Below are positions 18,720 to 29,640 of a stretch of DNA of 55,215 bases, piece by piece. The stretch is from Rubrivivax sp. GTDB taxonomy: Bacteria > Pseudomonadota > Gammaproteobacteria > Burkholderiales > Burkholderiaceae_C. The first letter of the stretch is position 1. Each line of letters begins with the position of its first letter. The notes beneath the pieces were generated by a model. The model was not told where the DNA came from. It made no database searches and worked only from the letters and a program-made list of their open reading frames with translations. Where the stretch lies: assembly GCA_014859905.1 (NCBI GenBank), contig JACZKT010000009.1, forward strand, positions 1-55,215, written 5' to 3'. The translations under genes were made by a program, and so were the position numbers.

Positions 18720-19871
18720 ATGGGCAGGACGGGTTTGCGTACCGAGTGTTCGCCGAGAGAAAAGTCGCTCGTCCGCGGAATACATGCGGCGGGTGTCAGT
18801 GCCTCCGAATGGCCAGGAGTGCTTGAGCGATTGCGCAGGTTTCTCGATGCCCGTGTTGTCACTCTCGGGTATCACGAGTTCACCACCGGGTCGGATTCAG
18901 CCGTGCATGAATCTCCAGACGACGCGGATTTCTGCAGGAGCATGGCCGCCTATTCGGCGCGCAACCCGTGGTTCTTGTCGAGTGACGACTACGCTCCAGG
19001 GCGGGTGATGACGGGAGACGAACTCATCAGCCACAACGACTTGCGTCGCACCGATTTCTACCGAGGCTTTCTCCAGCCTCGCGGCCTGTTGCACCGTCTG
19101 TGCGGTGTCGTCGCGAAGCATGGGTGCGGAGCTCACCTCCTTTCGGCCTATCGCGCCGAGGATCAGGGCGCTTTTGAAGCGCGCGAGAAGGCCGAGCTGG
19201 AGGTGCTGCTGGACCACGTCACGCTGTCACTGCGGAGCCAATGGCGCTGGCAGGAGGCCGACGACCTTGCACGCGCTCTGCTGACGCAATCCGACCATGA
19301 CGCGAACCCGTTGATCCTGGTCACGTCGGACGCAGAGCCGGTCTACCGTAATCCGGCGGCCGAGCACCTGCTTGACTTGGGCGTCGGTCTGCGCCTTGAC
19401 GGCACGCGCCTGGTCGCCTCGAGCAGTGCTGATCAGCGCCTGTTGCGGGAGACGATCGCCCGTGTGGCCCAGGGCGAACCCACAGACGCTGCCGTCTCGC
19501 CCGCCGTGGTGACACTGGCCTGCGTGCGGCCAGCACATCCTGTTGTGGTGGTGGTGCGCGCGGCGGGCCGGGTCTTCATGAGCCAGGCGGGCGTACGCCG
19601 TGGGCTGGTGATGTTGTCAGTCCGGGGTGGCCACGCTGGGCACGACCCCGCTTCGTGCGTGTTCGCGCGGCAGTACGAGCTAACCACGGCGCAGGCAAGG
19701 GTCAGCGCGCTTGTATTGGCGGGGCAGCCGTTGCCCAGGATCGCCCAGTCGCTGAACGTCTCCCAGAACACGGTACGCAGCCACCTGAGGCAGATCTTCC
19801 AAAAGACCGAGACGCACGGCCAAATGGAACTCGTCCACCTCCACGCGCGCGTTTGCCCGACGCTCCCGTAA
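18720..19871 (+). CDS. LuxR-family transcriptional regulator
   Basis: C-terminal HTH: ELTTAQARVSALVLAGQPLPRIAQSLNVSQNTVRSHLRQIFQKTETHGQMELV. Confidence 0.85.
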   Translation: MGRTGLRTECSPREKSLVRGIHAAGVSASEWPGVLERLRRFLDARVVTLGYHEFTTGSDSAVHESPDDADFCRSMAAYSARNPWFLSSDDYAPGRVMTGDELISHNDLRRTDFYRGFLQPRGLLHRLCGVVAKHGCGAHLLSAYRAEDQGAFEAREKAELEVLLDHVTLSLRSQWRWQEADDLARALLTQSDHDANPLILVTSDAEPVYRNPAAEHLLDLGVGLRLDGTRLVASSSADQRLLRETIARVAQGEPTDAAVSPAVVTLACVRPAHPVVVVVRAAGRVFMSQAGVRRGLVMLSVRGGHAGHDPASCVFARQYELTTAQARVSALVLAGQPLPRIAQSLNVSQNTVRSHLRQIFQKTETHGQMELVHLHARVCPTLP

Positions 19872-20141
19872 CGCGCCAATCCCTTCCAGTTGTGACGCCG
19901 TTTGGCGATGGTGGTGCGCAGGCTCATCTATTTGGATGAGACAGACCTCACCCAAGTGGATGAAGCCACTCATCGGATCGGGTGAGAGCAATCTCACCTG
20001 GCGAGTCGGCCCAATCCTCGCGCGTTCCGGTGAGGACGTGGATCCGCCGCAGGGGATTCGCCGAGATTCCGATCCTTCTACGATGCCCTACGCCAGGTCG
20101 GCGTGCAGGTGAACGGCGCATCCGTTCAGGCTCTCGGGTGA

Positions 20142-21050
20142 ATGATCTATGGCAAAGTCCGCACTTTGTGCACAGCGCAGCAGTTGGCCATGGGAGTGGC
20201 AAAACCGAACGCAGAGCCGCTGCCGCACCGAACGTGCGAGCGCTGTGGGACGCCAATCGTGACCATCGGCCTCGATGCCGTCATCGCCGCGTGTCTGCTG
20301 GCCAACGCCGCCGGTCTGATCGCAGCAGCGCTCGTGGTGTACTGGCGCCGCGCCCCGCCCATCGGCCCGCGCCTGCTCAGCTTTGTGATCGGTGTGCTGC
20401 TTGGGGCCGTGCTGCTCGACCTGCTGCCGCATCTGTGGGAGGCAACCGGCAATTTGGCCGCCTTGCTGGGCATGTTCGTAGCAGCGCTGGTGGTTAGCGG
20501 GCTGTTCGACCGCGTTTGCGCGTGCAGTCACCGCCCGACCGGGCCACGCGGCTCGAAGACCGTTCACCATCACGTCGAACCGGGGGCATCGTCAGTACAC
20601 GGAGCGGAGTTGCTGTTAGTCGGCGACTTCGTGCACAGCCTTGTGGACGGGGCGTTGATCGTCGCGGCATTTGCAGTGGGCCTCGTGCCCGGTGCCGTGG
20701 CGACCATGGCCGTAGCGATCCATGAAGTCCCCCGGCGCATCGCCACCGTGACGCTGCTGGTCCGCGCGGGCTGTCGGCCCGCGCTTGCTTTGGGCCTGGC
20801 GGTGTGCGCCGGTTTCGGTACCGTGCTGGGTGGCACGCTGGCATGGTGGTCGACCGAGGCGATTCGTCCCGCGCTGCCGGCTGCCCTGGCCCTGTCAGCA
20901 GCGGCGATGCTCTATGTCGCGATCGCGCAATCGGCGCAGCTCTTTGGGGCGTGGCGCACACGCATGTTCACGCTCGAGTGTGGTCTGCCATTTCTGGCTG
21001 GGATCTTGATCATTGGCGGATCGCACCATGCGCTGGAACTGCTCGGCTGA
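20142..21050 (+). CDS. ZIP-family metal transporter
   Basis: GDFVHSLVDGALIVAAFAVG, AVAIHEVPRRIATVTLLVRAG, multi-TM. N-terminal start uncertain. Confidence 0.8.
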   Translation: MIYGKVRTLCTAQQLAMGVAKPNAEPLPHRTCERCGTPIVTIGLDAVIAACLLANAAGLIAAALVVYWRRAPPIGPRLLSFVIGVLLGAVLLDLLPHLWEATGNLAALLGMFVAALVVSGLFDRVCACSHRPTGPRGSKTVHHHVEPGASSVHGAELLLVGDFVHSLVDGALIVAAFAVGLVPGAVATMAVAIHEVPRRIATVTLLVRAGCRPALALGLAVCAGFGTVLGGTLAWWSTEAIRPALPAALALSAAAMLYVAIAQSAQLFGAWRTRMFTLECGLPFLAGILIIGGSHHALELLG

Positions 21051-21187
21051 GGATAGCGTCTTTCCGAAACGGCGCGAGAGGTCGATGCGTACCGCCTCGT
21101 TCTTCCATTCATGCCCCGTTTCCGGATCGAGCTGCAACAGCGTCGTCACGCTTGCTCCCTCCTGATTAGCCGCACGCGGGCCGGTCC

Positions 21188-21493
21188 GTGAGCCTTTCGA
21201 TACTGGCCATTTGCGTCGGCGCCTCCCTCGGCGCCGCGCTGCGGTGGCTGCTTGCCTCGCGCCTGAAGTCGATTTTCCCGTCGGTGCCACCGGGCACATT
21301 GGTGGCCAATCTCCTCGGCGGCTTTCTGATCGGCATGGCAGTCGCGTTCTTCGCGAACCATCCATCGCTTCCATCTCAATGGTGCCTGTTGATCGTGACG
21401 GGCTTCATGGGCGGACTCGCGACGTTCTCGACCTCTTCTGTCAGGTTGCATCGCGTCCGTTTCAGGCCCTCACCTGAAAGGACAAACCGGTGA
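21188..21493 (+). pseudogene. crcB: CrcB-family fluoride channel, C-terminally truncated copy
   Basis: MSLSILAICVGASLGAALRWLLASRLKSIFPSVPPGTLVANLLGGFLIG...TGFMGGLATFST, then unrelated RLHRVRFRPS. Confidence 0.8.
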
Positions 21494-21888
21494 CCCTCTC
21501 CATCGTTGCCATCAGCGTCGGCGCCTCGCTCGGGGCCCTGTTGCGCTGGTTTCTCGGCACGAAGCTCAATGCGCTGTTCCCGTCGATCCCGCCCGGCACC
21601 CTGACGGCCAACCTCGTCGGTGGCTATCTCGTCGGCGTGGCAGTGGCCTACTTCGGCAGCCACCCGTCACTGCCGCCCGAATGGCGTCTGCTGATCGTGA
21701 CCGGCTTCCTGGGCGGCCTCACGACCTTCTCCACCTTCTCCGCCGAAGTCGTTGCGCAGTTGATGGCCGGGCGGATGATGTGGGCGCTTTCCGGCATCGC
21801 CGTGCATGTGGCCGGGAGCATCGCGATGACGCTGCTCGGCATCGCTACGGTCGCGCTGCTTCGCAACTCTCAACTCGCAGGAGGATGA
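21490..21888 (+). CDS. crcB: CrcB-family fluoride channel, complete
   Basis: [42 protein letters not shown]...[17 protein letters not shown]. Confidence 0.95.
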   Translation: MTLSIVAISVGASLGALLRWFLGTKLNALFPSIPPGTLTANLVGGYLVGVAVAYFGSHPSLPPEWRLLIVTGFLGGLTTFSTFSAEVVAQLMAGRMMWALSGIAVHVAGSIAMTLLGIATVALLRNSQLAGG

Positions 21889-21891
21889 GCC

Positions 21892-22218
21892 ATGCACGGA
21901 TTCCAGGTCACGTTCTTCACCGAAGAAGGCCGGCATCACGGCCGAAAGCAGGTGCATGTCTGGCTGATGGAGGTGGCCAAGTCGCTGGGCATCACCGGCA
22001 TCACGACGGCGGTGGGTGTGCAGGGCATCGGGCGCGATGGGCGACTGCACTCGGCGCACTTCATCGAGCTCGCGGACCAGCCAGTCGAGGTGACGATGGC
22101 ACTGAGCCCGCAGCAGTGCGACACGCTGTTCGCGCGGCTCGAAGCGGAGAAGGCCAATGTCTTCTACACGAAGACGCCGGTGGAGTTCGGCGTGCTGGGC
22201 CGACCGCCGGATGAGTGA
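21892..22218 (+). CDS. DUF190 family protein
   Basis: MHGFQVTFFTEEGRHHGRKQVHVWLMEVAKSLGITGITTAVGVQGIGRDGRLHSAHFIELADQPVEV; follows crcB. Confidence 0.85.
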   Translation: MHGFQVTFFTEEGRHHGRKQVHVWLMEVAKSLGITGITTAVGVQGIGRDGRLHSAHFIELADQPVEVTMALSPQQCDTLFARLEAEKANVFYTKTPVEFGVLGRPPDE

Positions 22219-22279
22219 CCTGCGCCCAGCGGCGCCGCCGAAGTCGATCGTTCCGGTCTCGATGCCCGCAGGCGTGTGA

Positions 22280-22666
22280 GTGCTGGGTTTCGTGAGCATG
22301 TTGATGGACATCTCGTCCGAGATGGTCCACAGCCTGCTTCCGCTGTTCCTGGTGGGCAGGCTCGGCGTCAGCGTGCTGGCGGTCGGCATCATCGAGGGGC
22401 TGGCCGAACCGACCGCACTGATCTCGAAGGTGTTTTCCGGGGCGCTCAGCGACTACCTCGGCAAGCGCAAGGGCCTGGCCCTGCTGGGCTATGCGATGGG
22501 CGCCTTGACAAATCCGGTGTTCGCCCTGGCCAACGGGGTCGGTGCGGCGGTCGCCGCACGCTTCATCGACCGCGTCGGCAAGGGTACGTTCGAGCAGCCG
22601 TCGGCCTACGACGGCTGCACTTTGAAACCGGTCATTGGTGTAGCGACTTCTCGCCCGATCGTATGA
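22280..22666 (+). pseudogene. MFS transporter, truncated after the first TM helices
   Basis: MLGFVSMLMDISSEMVHSLLPLFLV...DYLGKRKGLALLGYAMGALTNPVFALA..ARFIDRVGKGT, then non-MFS sequence. Confidence 0.8.
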
Positions 22667-23159
22667 CTGGAAGTGGCCGACCGCCGAAGGCCACGAACGG
22701 CAGCTTCGTAGATGCGGAACTTGAAGGATCCGGGCCGGTCGTCGGGCAGCTTCGGAGCGCGTCGATGGGCTGGTATGGGTCGTGCTGCGACGGCCGACCA
22801 ATCGGATTCATCGCCGGAAAGCGGGCGTTGAAGGCTCGATACCCGTAAGCTGCCACTCGCCGACGAGTCATTTCGACCCAAACCAGGCACTCGCCTGCCC
22901 TGACTGACAGCCGCGAAGCGGACATTTGTGAGTGACTTTGCGGCCGGGTGCGGTGGCTCGCATCGCGGTCGACCATGGTGACCCCAGTCACACGCCTCGA
23001 CCGATGGTCCTGGCCACCCCATGCGGCCCCAGCGCCACGAAGATATGCGATTGAACGACTTATCCTCTTACCTGCGCAACGTGTTGCGCTCGCTGGGCCA
23101 GCCGCTGGCCACCGTCTGAGAACCCGTTCGACGCCCCAGCCCCAGAGGAGGATTCTGCG

Positions 23160-23648
23160 ATGAGCGACAAGGCCCAGGAACTCGCTGCCCGGTTGATCCG
23201 AAATGTCGATGGTGTCGAGCTGAAGCACTTCGTGCTAGGCAGCGTGTACGAAAGCCATGGCGGCCGCCTGTCGGAAGGCACCGCCGCTAGGAAGCTGGCC
23301 GCAGGCGTGGACACGCTGCCGCCGGGCAAACGCAGCTGCCCCTACCACTTCCACCATGCCGAAGAAGAGATCTTCATCGTGCTGGAAGGCAAAGGCACTC
23401 TGCGCGTGGCCGGCGACATGCTGCCCATCACATCTGGCGACGTGATCTTCATCCCGCCCGGACCCGAATACCCGCACCACATCCTGAACACCTCGGACGC
23501 ACCCCTGAAGTACATCTCGATCGGCACCAACGAACCGATGGAGATCTGCGAATACCCCGACTCCGGCAAGTACCTGGTGGGCGCACCGAACTTCCACACC
23601 ATCAGCCGCAAGGGCGGCGAACTCGACTATTGGGACGGCGAAATGTGA
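23160..23648 (+). CDS. Cupin-domain protein
   Basis: LPPGKRSCPYHFHHAEEEIFIVLEGKGTLRVAGDMLPITSGDVIFIPPGPEYPHHILNTSD. Confidence 0.85.
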   Translation: MSDKAQELAARLIRNVDGVELKHFVLGSVYESHGGRLSEGTAARKLAAGVDTLPPGKRSCPYHFHHAEEEIFIVLEGKGTLRVAGDMLPITSGDVIFIPPGPEYPHHILNTSDAPLKYISIGTNEPMEICEYPDSGKYLVGAPNFHTISRKGGELDYWDGEM

Positions 23649-23873
23649 GCCGAGCGACGACCTGGCGCCTGGCCGACCTCCAACAGGTCTCCTTCGACAT
23701 GGACTCGCACTGCTTGTAGCTGCTGCATAGGCATCGGGGAGACACTGTGTAGGCGGTTGAGCCAGCTCCGGCTCAGTTGGAGCTGCCGACGAGATGGCAG
23801 GAAGCCGACCTCCACCAAGACCTGTGGCTGGCCGTCATGCCAGCCTTCCGCAGCGAACGCCGAGCTCGCTACG

Positions 23874-26800
23874 TTAGGCGGCGGCCGGGACGATGTTGCG
23901 AGAGCGGTCGCGCGCGAACAGTGTGTAGGCGCTGGGCACCACGAACAGGGTGAGCAGCGTGCCGAAGGTCATGCCGCCCACGATCACCCAGCCGATCTCG
24001 TGCCGGCTCTCGGCGCCCGCGCCTGTGGCGATGGCCAGGGGCACCGCGCCCGCCACCATGGCACCGGTGGTCATCAGGATCGGGCGCAGGCGCCGCACCG
24101 CAGCTTCGACCACCGCCTCGCGCAGTCCCCGGCCCTGGTCCTGCAGCTGGTTGGCGAACTCCACGATCAGGATACCGTGTTTGCTGATCAGTCCGATCAG
24201 CGACACCAGCCCGATCTGGCTGTAGATGTTCAGCGTGCCGCCCGTGAGGTGCAGTGCGAGCAGCGCGCCGGCCATGGACAGCGGCACCGTCAGCATGATG
24301 ATGAGCGGGTCGACGAAGCTCTCGAACTGCGCCGCCAGCACGAGGAAGATGAACCCGAGCGCAAGCACGAAGATGAACAGCAGACTGGACTCCGCGTCCT
24401 TGAACTCGCGCGACTGGCCGGCGAATTCGGTGCGCGCGTCCTTGGGAAGCACGCGCTGGGCAGCAGCTTCGAGGAACGCGAGCCCCTCGCCGAGCGAGGT
24501 CCCCGGCGCGGTGTTGCCGGTGATGGTCGCGGAGCGGAACTGGTTGAAGCGGTTCAGCTCCTTGGGCGCCACAGTTTCGCGCGTGCGCACCAGGTTGGAC
24601 AGCGGCAGCATGGCCCCTGTCGGCCCGCGCACATAGATCGCGTCCAGGTCGCCGGGCGTGCGCCGGTCCGCGGGCGCCACCTGCACGATGACGTCGTACT
24701 GCTCGCCGTTCTGCGTGAAGCGCGTCACCTGGCGGCCACCGAGCAGGGTCTCCAGCGTGCGCCCGACGGTGAGCACGCCGGCGCCGGCGTCGGCCACGCG
24801 CTCGCGGTCGACCTCGACCTCCAGCTGCGGCTTGTCCAGGCGCAGGTCGCTGTCCAGGTTGATCAGGCCGGGGAAGCGCTCGGCCTCGGCGAGCAGGCGC
24901 TGGACGTGCTCGTCCAGCTGCTGGTAGCTGCCGGCGGTCTGGATCACGAACTCCACCGGTTTGCTGCGCGCGCTCTGGCCGAAGGAGCCCGGGTTGTTGG
25001 CGAAGGCGCGCACGCCGGCGATGCCGGCGAGCTGCGGCTGAATGTCGCGCACGATGTCCATTTGCGTGCGGTTGCGCGTTTCCCAGGGCTTGAGCTGCGA
25101 GAACGAGATCAGTTCGGTCACCGCCTGCGAGCCGACGATGACGAAGGAGTGCTCCACCTCCGGAATGCCCTTGATCAGCCTCTCGAATTCCCCGGCGTAG
25201 CGGCTGGTGAAGTCCACGGTCGAGCCCTCGGGCGCGTTGCCAGCGGTGAACAGCACGCCGCGGTCCTCGATCGGCGCCAGCTCCTTCTTCAGCGAGGTGA
25301 ACAGCAGCACGCTCATGCCCGCAACGCCGAGCACTGCCAGCGCGACCAGCGGGCGAAACTTCAGCGTCGCCTGCAGGGCGGCTCGGTAACCGCGGTTGAG
25401 CGCGTTCAGCCACCCCTCGAGCAGGTTGTAGAGTCGGCCATGCGCCTCGTGCGGGCGCATCAGCCGCGAGCACAGCATCGGCGTGAGCGTCAGCGCGACG
25501 AAGCCCGACACCAGCACCGCACCCGCCAAGGTGAGGGCGAATTCGGCAAACAGCGTACCGGTGCGCCCCGGCGCGAAGGCCACCGGCGCGTAGACCGCCG
25601 CCAGCGTGAGCGTCATCGCGATGACCGCGCTGGAGATCTCACCCATGCCGCGCACGGCCGCCGCCATCGGCGCCATGCCCCCCTCGACGTGGCGGTGGAT
25701 GTTCTCCAGCACCACGATGGCGTCGTCCACTACCAGGCCGATCGCGAGCACCATCGACAGCAGCGTCAGCGTGTTGATGGAAAAGCCCAGCAGGTCCATC
25801 AGCGCGAAGGCGCCGATGAGCGACACCGGGATGGTCACCAGCGGGATGATGGTGGCGCGCGGCGTGCGCAGGAACAGGAAGATCACCAGCACCACCAGCA
25901 CCACCGCCTCGGCGATGGTGGTGTACACGGCTTCCACAGATCGGTCGATGAAGATCGACCGGTCGTAGGCGATGGTGGCGTGCATGCCGTCGGGTAGCTC
26001 GCGCACCAGCTCGGGCATCATCTTGCGCAGCTCGCGCGAGACGTCCAGCGGGTTGGCCGTGGCCTGCTTGACGATCCCGATGATCACTGCGTTCTCGCCG
26101 TTGAAGCGTGTCACGCGGCGCTCGTCCTGCGGCCCGACTTCGACCCGCGCCACGCTGTCCAGGCGCACCGGGAAGCCGGCCACGTCCTTCAACACCACCT
26201 GGCGGAATTGCTCGGGCGTGGCCAGGCCGGTGCGCGAGAGCACCGTGAACTCCCGGTCCAGGCTCTCAATGCGGCCCGAGGGCACCTCGACGTTCTGCGC
26301 GCGCAGCGCGTTCTCCACGTCCTGCACCGTCAGGTCCTGCGCAGCCAGCCGCGTGCGGTCCAGCCAGACGCGCATGGCGTAGCGCCGCTCGCCGAAGATG
26401 CGCGCCTCCGACACCCCCGGCAGGTTCTGCAGCCGGTCGCGCACGTAGCGGTCGGCGTAGTCCGAGATCTCGATCGAGCGCTGGCGGCTGCTGGTGAAGG
26501 CGATGAAGATGATGGCCTGCGCGTCGGCTTCGACCTTGGCGATCACCGGCTCCTCGATCTCCGGCGGCAAACGTCCACGCACGCGGCCGACGCGGTCGCG
26601 TACATCGCTCGCTGCCGAATCGGGGCTGATGCCGAGGCGAAAGCGCACCGTGATGCGGCTCTCCTCGGGACGGCTGGTGGAGCTGAGGATCTCGATGCCT
26701 TCGATGCCGGCGATCGAACCCTCCAGCACCTGGGTCACCTGGCTCTCGATGATCTCGGCACTGGCGCCCTTGTATTCGGTGCGCACCGACACGATGGGCT

Positions 26801-26918
26801 CGTCGATGTTCGGGTACTCGCGCACCGACAGGCGCGAATAGGACACCAGCCCGACCAGGATTACGAGCAGGCTCATGACGGTGGAGAACACCCGCCGCCG
26901 GATGAAGAACTCGAACAT
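23874..26918 (-). CDS. RND efflux permease (HAE1/AcrB-like)
   Basis: MFEFFIRRRVFSTVMSLLVILVGLVSYSRLSVREYPNIDEPIVSVRTEYKGASAEIIE; GLVVDDAIVVLENIHRHVEGG; GLISKHGILIVEFANQLQ. Confidence 0.96.
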   Translation of the reverse strand: MFEFFIRRRVFSTVMSLLVILVGLVSYSRLSVREYPNIDEPIVSVRTEYKGASAEIIESQVTQVLEGSIAGIEGIEILSSTSRPEESRITVRFRLGISPDSAASDVRDRVGRVRGRLPPEIEEPVIAKVEADAQAIIFIAFTSSRQRSIEISDYADRYVRDRLQNLPGVSEARIFGERRYAMRVWLDRTRLAAQDLTVQDVENALRAQNVEVPSGRIESLDREFTVLSRTGLATPEQFRQVVLKDVAGFPVRLDSVARVEVGPQDERRVTRFNGENAVIIGIVKQATANPLDVSRELRKMMPELVRELPDGMHATIAYDRSIFIDRSVEAVYTTIAEAVVLVVLVIFLFLRTPRATIIPLVTIPVSLIGAFALMDLLGFSINTLTLLSMVLAIGLVVDDAIVVLENIHRHVEGGMAPMAAAVRGMGEISSAVIAMTLTLAAVYAPVAFAPGRTGTLFAEFALTLAGAVLVSGFVALTLTPMLCSRLMRPHEAHGRLYNLLEGWLNALNRGYRAALQATLKFRPLVALAVLGVAGMSVLLFTSLKKELAPIEDRGVLFTAGNAPEGSTVDFTSRYAGEFERLIKGIPEVEHSFVIVGSQAVTELISFSQLKPWETRNRTQMDIVRDIQPQLAGIAGVRAFANNPGSFGQSARSKPVEFVIQTAGSYQQLDEHVQRLLAEAERFPGLINLDSDLRLDKPQLEVEVDRERVADAGAGVLTVGRTLETLLGGRQVTRFTQNGEQYDVIVQVAPADRRTPGDLDAIYVRGPTGAMLPLSNLVRTRETVAPKELNRFNQFRSATITGNTAPGTSLGEGLAFLEAAAQRVLPKDARTEFAGQSREFKDAESSLLFIFVLALGFIFLVLAAQFESFVDPLIIMLTVPLSMAGALLALHLTGGTLNIYSQIGLVSLIGLISKHGILIVEFANQLQDQGRGLREAVVEAAVRRLRPILMTTGAMVAGAVPLAIATGAGAESRHEIGWVIVGGMTFGTLLTLFVVPSAYTLFARDRSRNIVPAAA

Positions 26919-26923
26919 GGGCC

Positions 26924-28030
26924 TCAGCCGCCCTTGCCGTTCGCACCCATCACGGGCTCGGAGAGCTGCAGCGGCGCGCCGTCCCGCACCTGCTGCTGGC
27001 CGGCGGTGACCACTCGCGAGTCCCGCGCCAGGCCTTCACGAACCTCGACGAAGCCGGGGCGGCGCTGGCCCAACACCACCGCGGTGCGCGCCGCGCGGCC
27101 CTCGATCACGCGGTAGACGTAGGTCTTGTCGTCGCGTGCGAACACCGCCGATTCCGGGAGCAGCAGCGCGTTCTCGCGCCGCGCCACCACAACCTGCACA
27201 CGCGCGAACAGGCCGGGCGCGAGCTCGCCCTTGGGGTTCGGCACGCGGGCGCGGATGCGGATTGCGCGCCCGGCCACGTCCACCACCGGGTCGATGGCGT
27301 AGATCTCGCCGCTGAAGCTGCGGCCGGCGCGGGCGTCCACGGTCAGCTGCACCGCCTGGCCGCGACGCACGTCGGCGAGGGCGAGCTCGGGGACGCGGAA
27401 GTCCAGCTTAAGCGGGTGGATGCTGGTCAGGTCCACGATGCGCTGGCCGGCGGCAACGTAGGCGCCTGCGCTGACCGCGCGCAACCCCACGATGCCCGAC
27501 AGCGGCGCGCGCAGTGTGGTCTTCTGCAGCCGTGCCTGGGCGAGCTCCAGGTTGGCCTGCGCCGCGTCGAGTGCACCCTGGGTCTCGTCGCGCGCGCGCA
27601 GCGTGCTCATGCCCTGGGCGGAAAGCGTGACGATGCGGTCGTGGTTGGCCCTGGCCAGTGCCAGCTCCGCGCGCGCCTTGGACAGTTCCGCCTTCAGGAT
27701 GGCGGCGTCCAGCTCCACCAGCACCTCGCCGGCCTGCACGGCCTGGCCCTCGGTGAAGGCGATACGCTCGATGCGGCCGGCGATTTCCGGGACCACGGTC
27801 ACCGCCTCGTTCGGCTGTAACGTGCCCACGGCCTGGATCTGCTCGATCACCGTGTCCACCGTCAAGCCCGCGACCTCCACCGCCACGGGTCGGCTGGGGG
27901 CCTCGCTGTTGCTTCGCTCCGCCTCAGGATCTATGGCCGTGCGGGCCGACGTCTTCTGCCAATAGTGGATGCCGCTGGCGAGCGCCGCGGCTACCGCAGC
28001 GAGGATGAGCCAGAACCGCGGTCTTGCCAC
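26924..28030 (-). CDS. RND efflux periplasmic adaptor (membrane fusion protein)
   Basis: AVGTLQPNEAVTVVPEIAGRIERIAFTEGQAVQAGEVLVELD; LRAPLSGIVGLRAVSAGAYVAAGQRIVDL. Confidence 0.95.
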   Translation of the reverse strand: MARPRFWLILAAVAAALASGIHYWQKTSARTAIDPEAERSNSEAPSRPVAVEVAGLTVDTVIEQIQAVGTLQPNEAVTVVPEIAGRIERIAFTEGQAVQAGEVLVELDAAILKAELSKARAELALARANHDRIVTLSAQGMSTLRARDETQGALDAAQANLELAQARLQKTTLRAPLSGIVGLRAVSAGAYVAAGQRIVDLTSIHPLKLDFRVPELALADVRRGQAVQLTVDARAGRSFSGEIYAIDPVVDVAGRAIRIRARVPNPKGELAPGLFARVQVVVARRENALLLPESAVFARDDKTYVYRVIEGRAARTAVVLGQRRPGFVEVREGLARDSRVVTAGQQQVRDGAPLQLSEPVMGANGKGG

Positions 28031-28299
28031 TGGTGGGTCACATTCATATGGTGCAGAGAACTCGCCGAGTCTATCCGGCGCCCCTGGCCCTACAAGGCGA
28101 CGCTGCGTTTGGAGCGTGCTGTCTCGCCGATGCCTGCGCTGTCTTCGAATCGTCAGGTCGGAGCGTCCTGCCCTCGATGGAGCCCGAGCTCTGCCAGTTG
28201 CCCAGCCCTATGGCTGTCGCGCGTCCGGCCCTGGCGGCACATCCCAATCCTGCGCCGGCCGGCCTACCCCCATGCCCAGAAGGCCACCTGTGGCCATGC

Positions 28300-29101
28300 C
28301 GGCGCCCCCTGACCGCCGCCGCCACCACCGGCTCGGTCTCCCCTGCCCTCGCCGCATTGCCGCGCCCCCCAGCCGCCGAGGCCGCGATCAAGGTCTTGAG
28401 CCGCTCGTTGATCTGGCGGTTCTGGCGTTCGCGGCGCTGCTGCACGCGCTGCATCACCACACCGAAGCGCTCCTTGAGCTTGGCCACCTGAGTAGCCACC
28501 GTGGCAGGGTCGGCGGTGTTGCCCTTGAACACCTCCACCGAGATCGGGCAGCCTTCGGCGGTGCACACCAGGCCGAGGACGCTCTGCGGATCGTCGCGCT
28601 TGCCGTCGCGCGAATGGCCCCGCGCGGCCAGCTCGCAGCTACGCCCGGTCAGCCAGGTCGAAGTCAGGTCGTACAGCACCAGCGTGCTGCCAACGAGATG
28701 CTGGCGCGCCAGGCGCCGCTCGATGCCCGCTTGCGCCTCATGCAGCCAGTCCAGCGCCCGGTACAGATCGTCGGCGCTGCATTGGCCTACGCCCAGCACG
28801 CGACCCAGCGAGGACGTGGCCGTGTCGTCATGCAGCATGCGGTGCGTGGCCAGCTTGGAAGCCGGCTCCAGCAGCCGGGCCACCAGCATGGCCTGCAGCA
28901 CAAGCTGCAGATCCTGCGGGGCCGAGCCGAACCAGGCCGAGGAGCCTGAGCCGCGGGCCGCACCGAGCACGGCTGCGACATGGCCGTGTGGCAGGCTGCG
29001 CTCGACGGTGAAGACCGACTCGGCACTGGGTACGGCCACGCCGCCTCGCAAGAGCACCTTCAAGCCCTCGATCACCTCGGCGGACAGGCAAGACAGGTTG
29101 G
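28300..29101 (-). pseudogene. IS1634/IS4-like transposase remnant
   Basis: Within ORF 28071-30197: ASKLATHRMLHDDTATSSLGRVLGVGQCSADDLYRALDWL...LVLYDLTSTWLTGRSCELAARGHSRDGKRDDPQSVLGLVCTAEGCPISVEVFKGNTADPATV; C-terminal DDE part missing. Confidence 0.75.
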
Positions 29102-29389
29102 TCAGCGGCGATGAGCCGTCTCGTCCTCGGTCAGCGAGGTGATGAAGGGCAGAACGTCCGGGTCGTCGCTGCGAATCTGCTCGATCAAAAATTCGCCACC
29201 GCGCTTCCAGGTCGCCATGATCGCGAAGATCACCACCACCATCAGCCCCCAGAAGATCACCGACACGGCACCGACGTTCTTTGGTGCATCCAGCGGGACG
29301 CCGTGCGCCGGGTTGAGGACCTCCTTCATCGTGTAGAACGGACTCGTGCCGGTGTCGCCGCAGACCCCCAGGGCGCCCAGGTTGAGCAT
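29102..29389 (-). pseudogene. kup: KUP-type potassium transporter fragment with internal deletion
   Basis: LGALGVCGDTGTSPFYTMKEVLN...VGAVSVIFWGLMVVVIF joined directly to AIMATWKRGGEFLIEQIRSDDPDVLPFITSL (normally far downstream). Confidence 0.75.
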
Positions 29390-29552
29390 CCCCTGACCCC
29401 GCCGGGTTTCCTGATGGGATGCTTCGTGCGGACATGCCGGGCAGCTTGATGGATTCTTGACGGCCACAGCCAGAGTCTTTGCACCATTCGTATGCGCAAC
29501 GGCGTGCAATGGTGCCAGGCCGACACCTCCGAGCCGGCCGCGAAGGAGAGCC

Positions 29553-29640
29553 ATGAATGCCTATGCCTACGGGACCCTCATCAAGCGGTCGTTCGACGAC
29601 TTGGCGGAGGCCCTCTGCCGCGCGTCCACTCTGCTTCGAC
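29553..29640 (+). pseudogene. Possible DUF302-like N-terminal fragment
   Basis: MNAYAYGTLIKRSFDDLAEALCRAS resembles DUF302 N-termini; following sequence does not. Confidence 0.35.

Noticed and set aside
21050-21187. Fluoride riboswitch upstream of crcB
   Set aside because: Looked for the conserved crcB-motif core by eye and did not see it; a covariance search (Rfam crcB motif) would decide
23757-25997. 746-aa + strand ORF
   Set aside because: Antisense to the strongly supported RND permease; Arg/His/Gln-rich low-complexity product typical of GC-rich shadow ORFs
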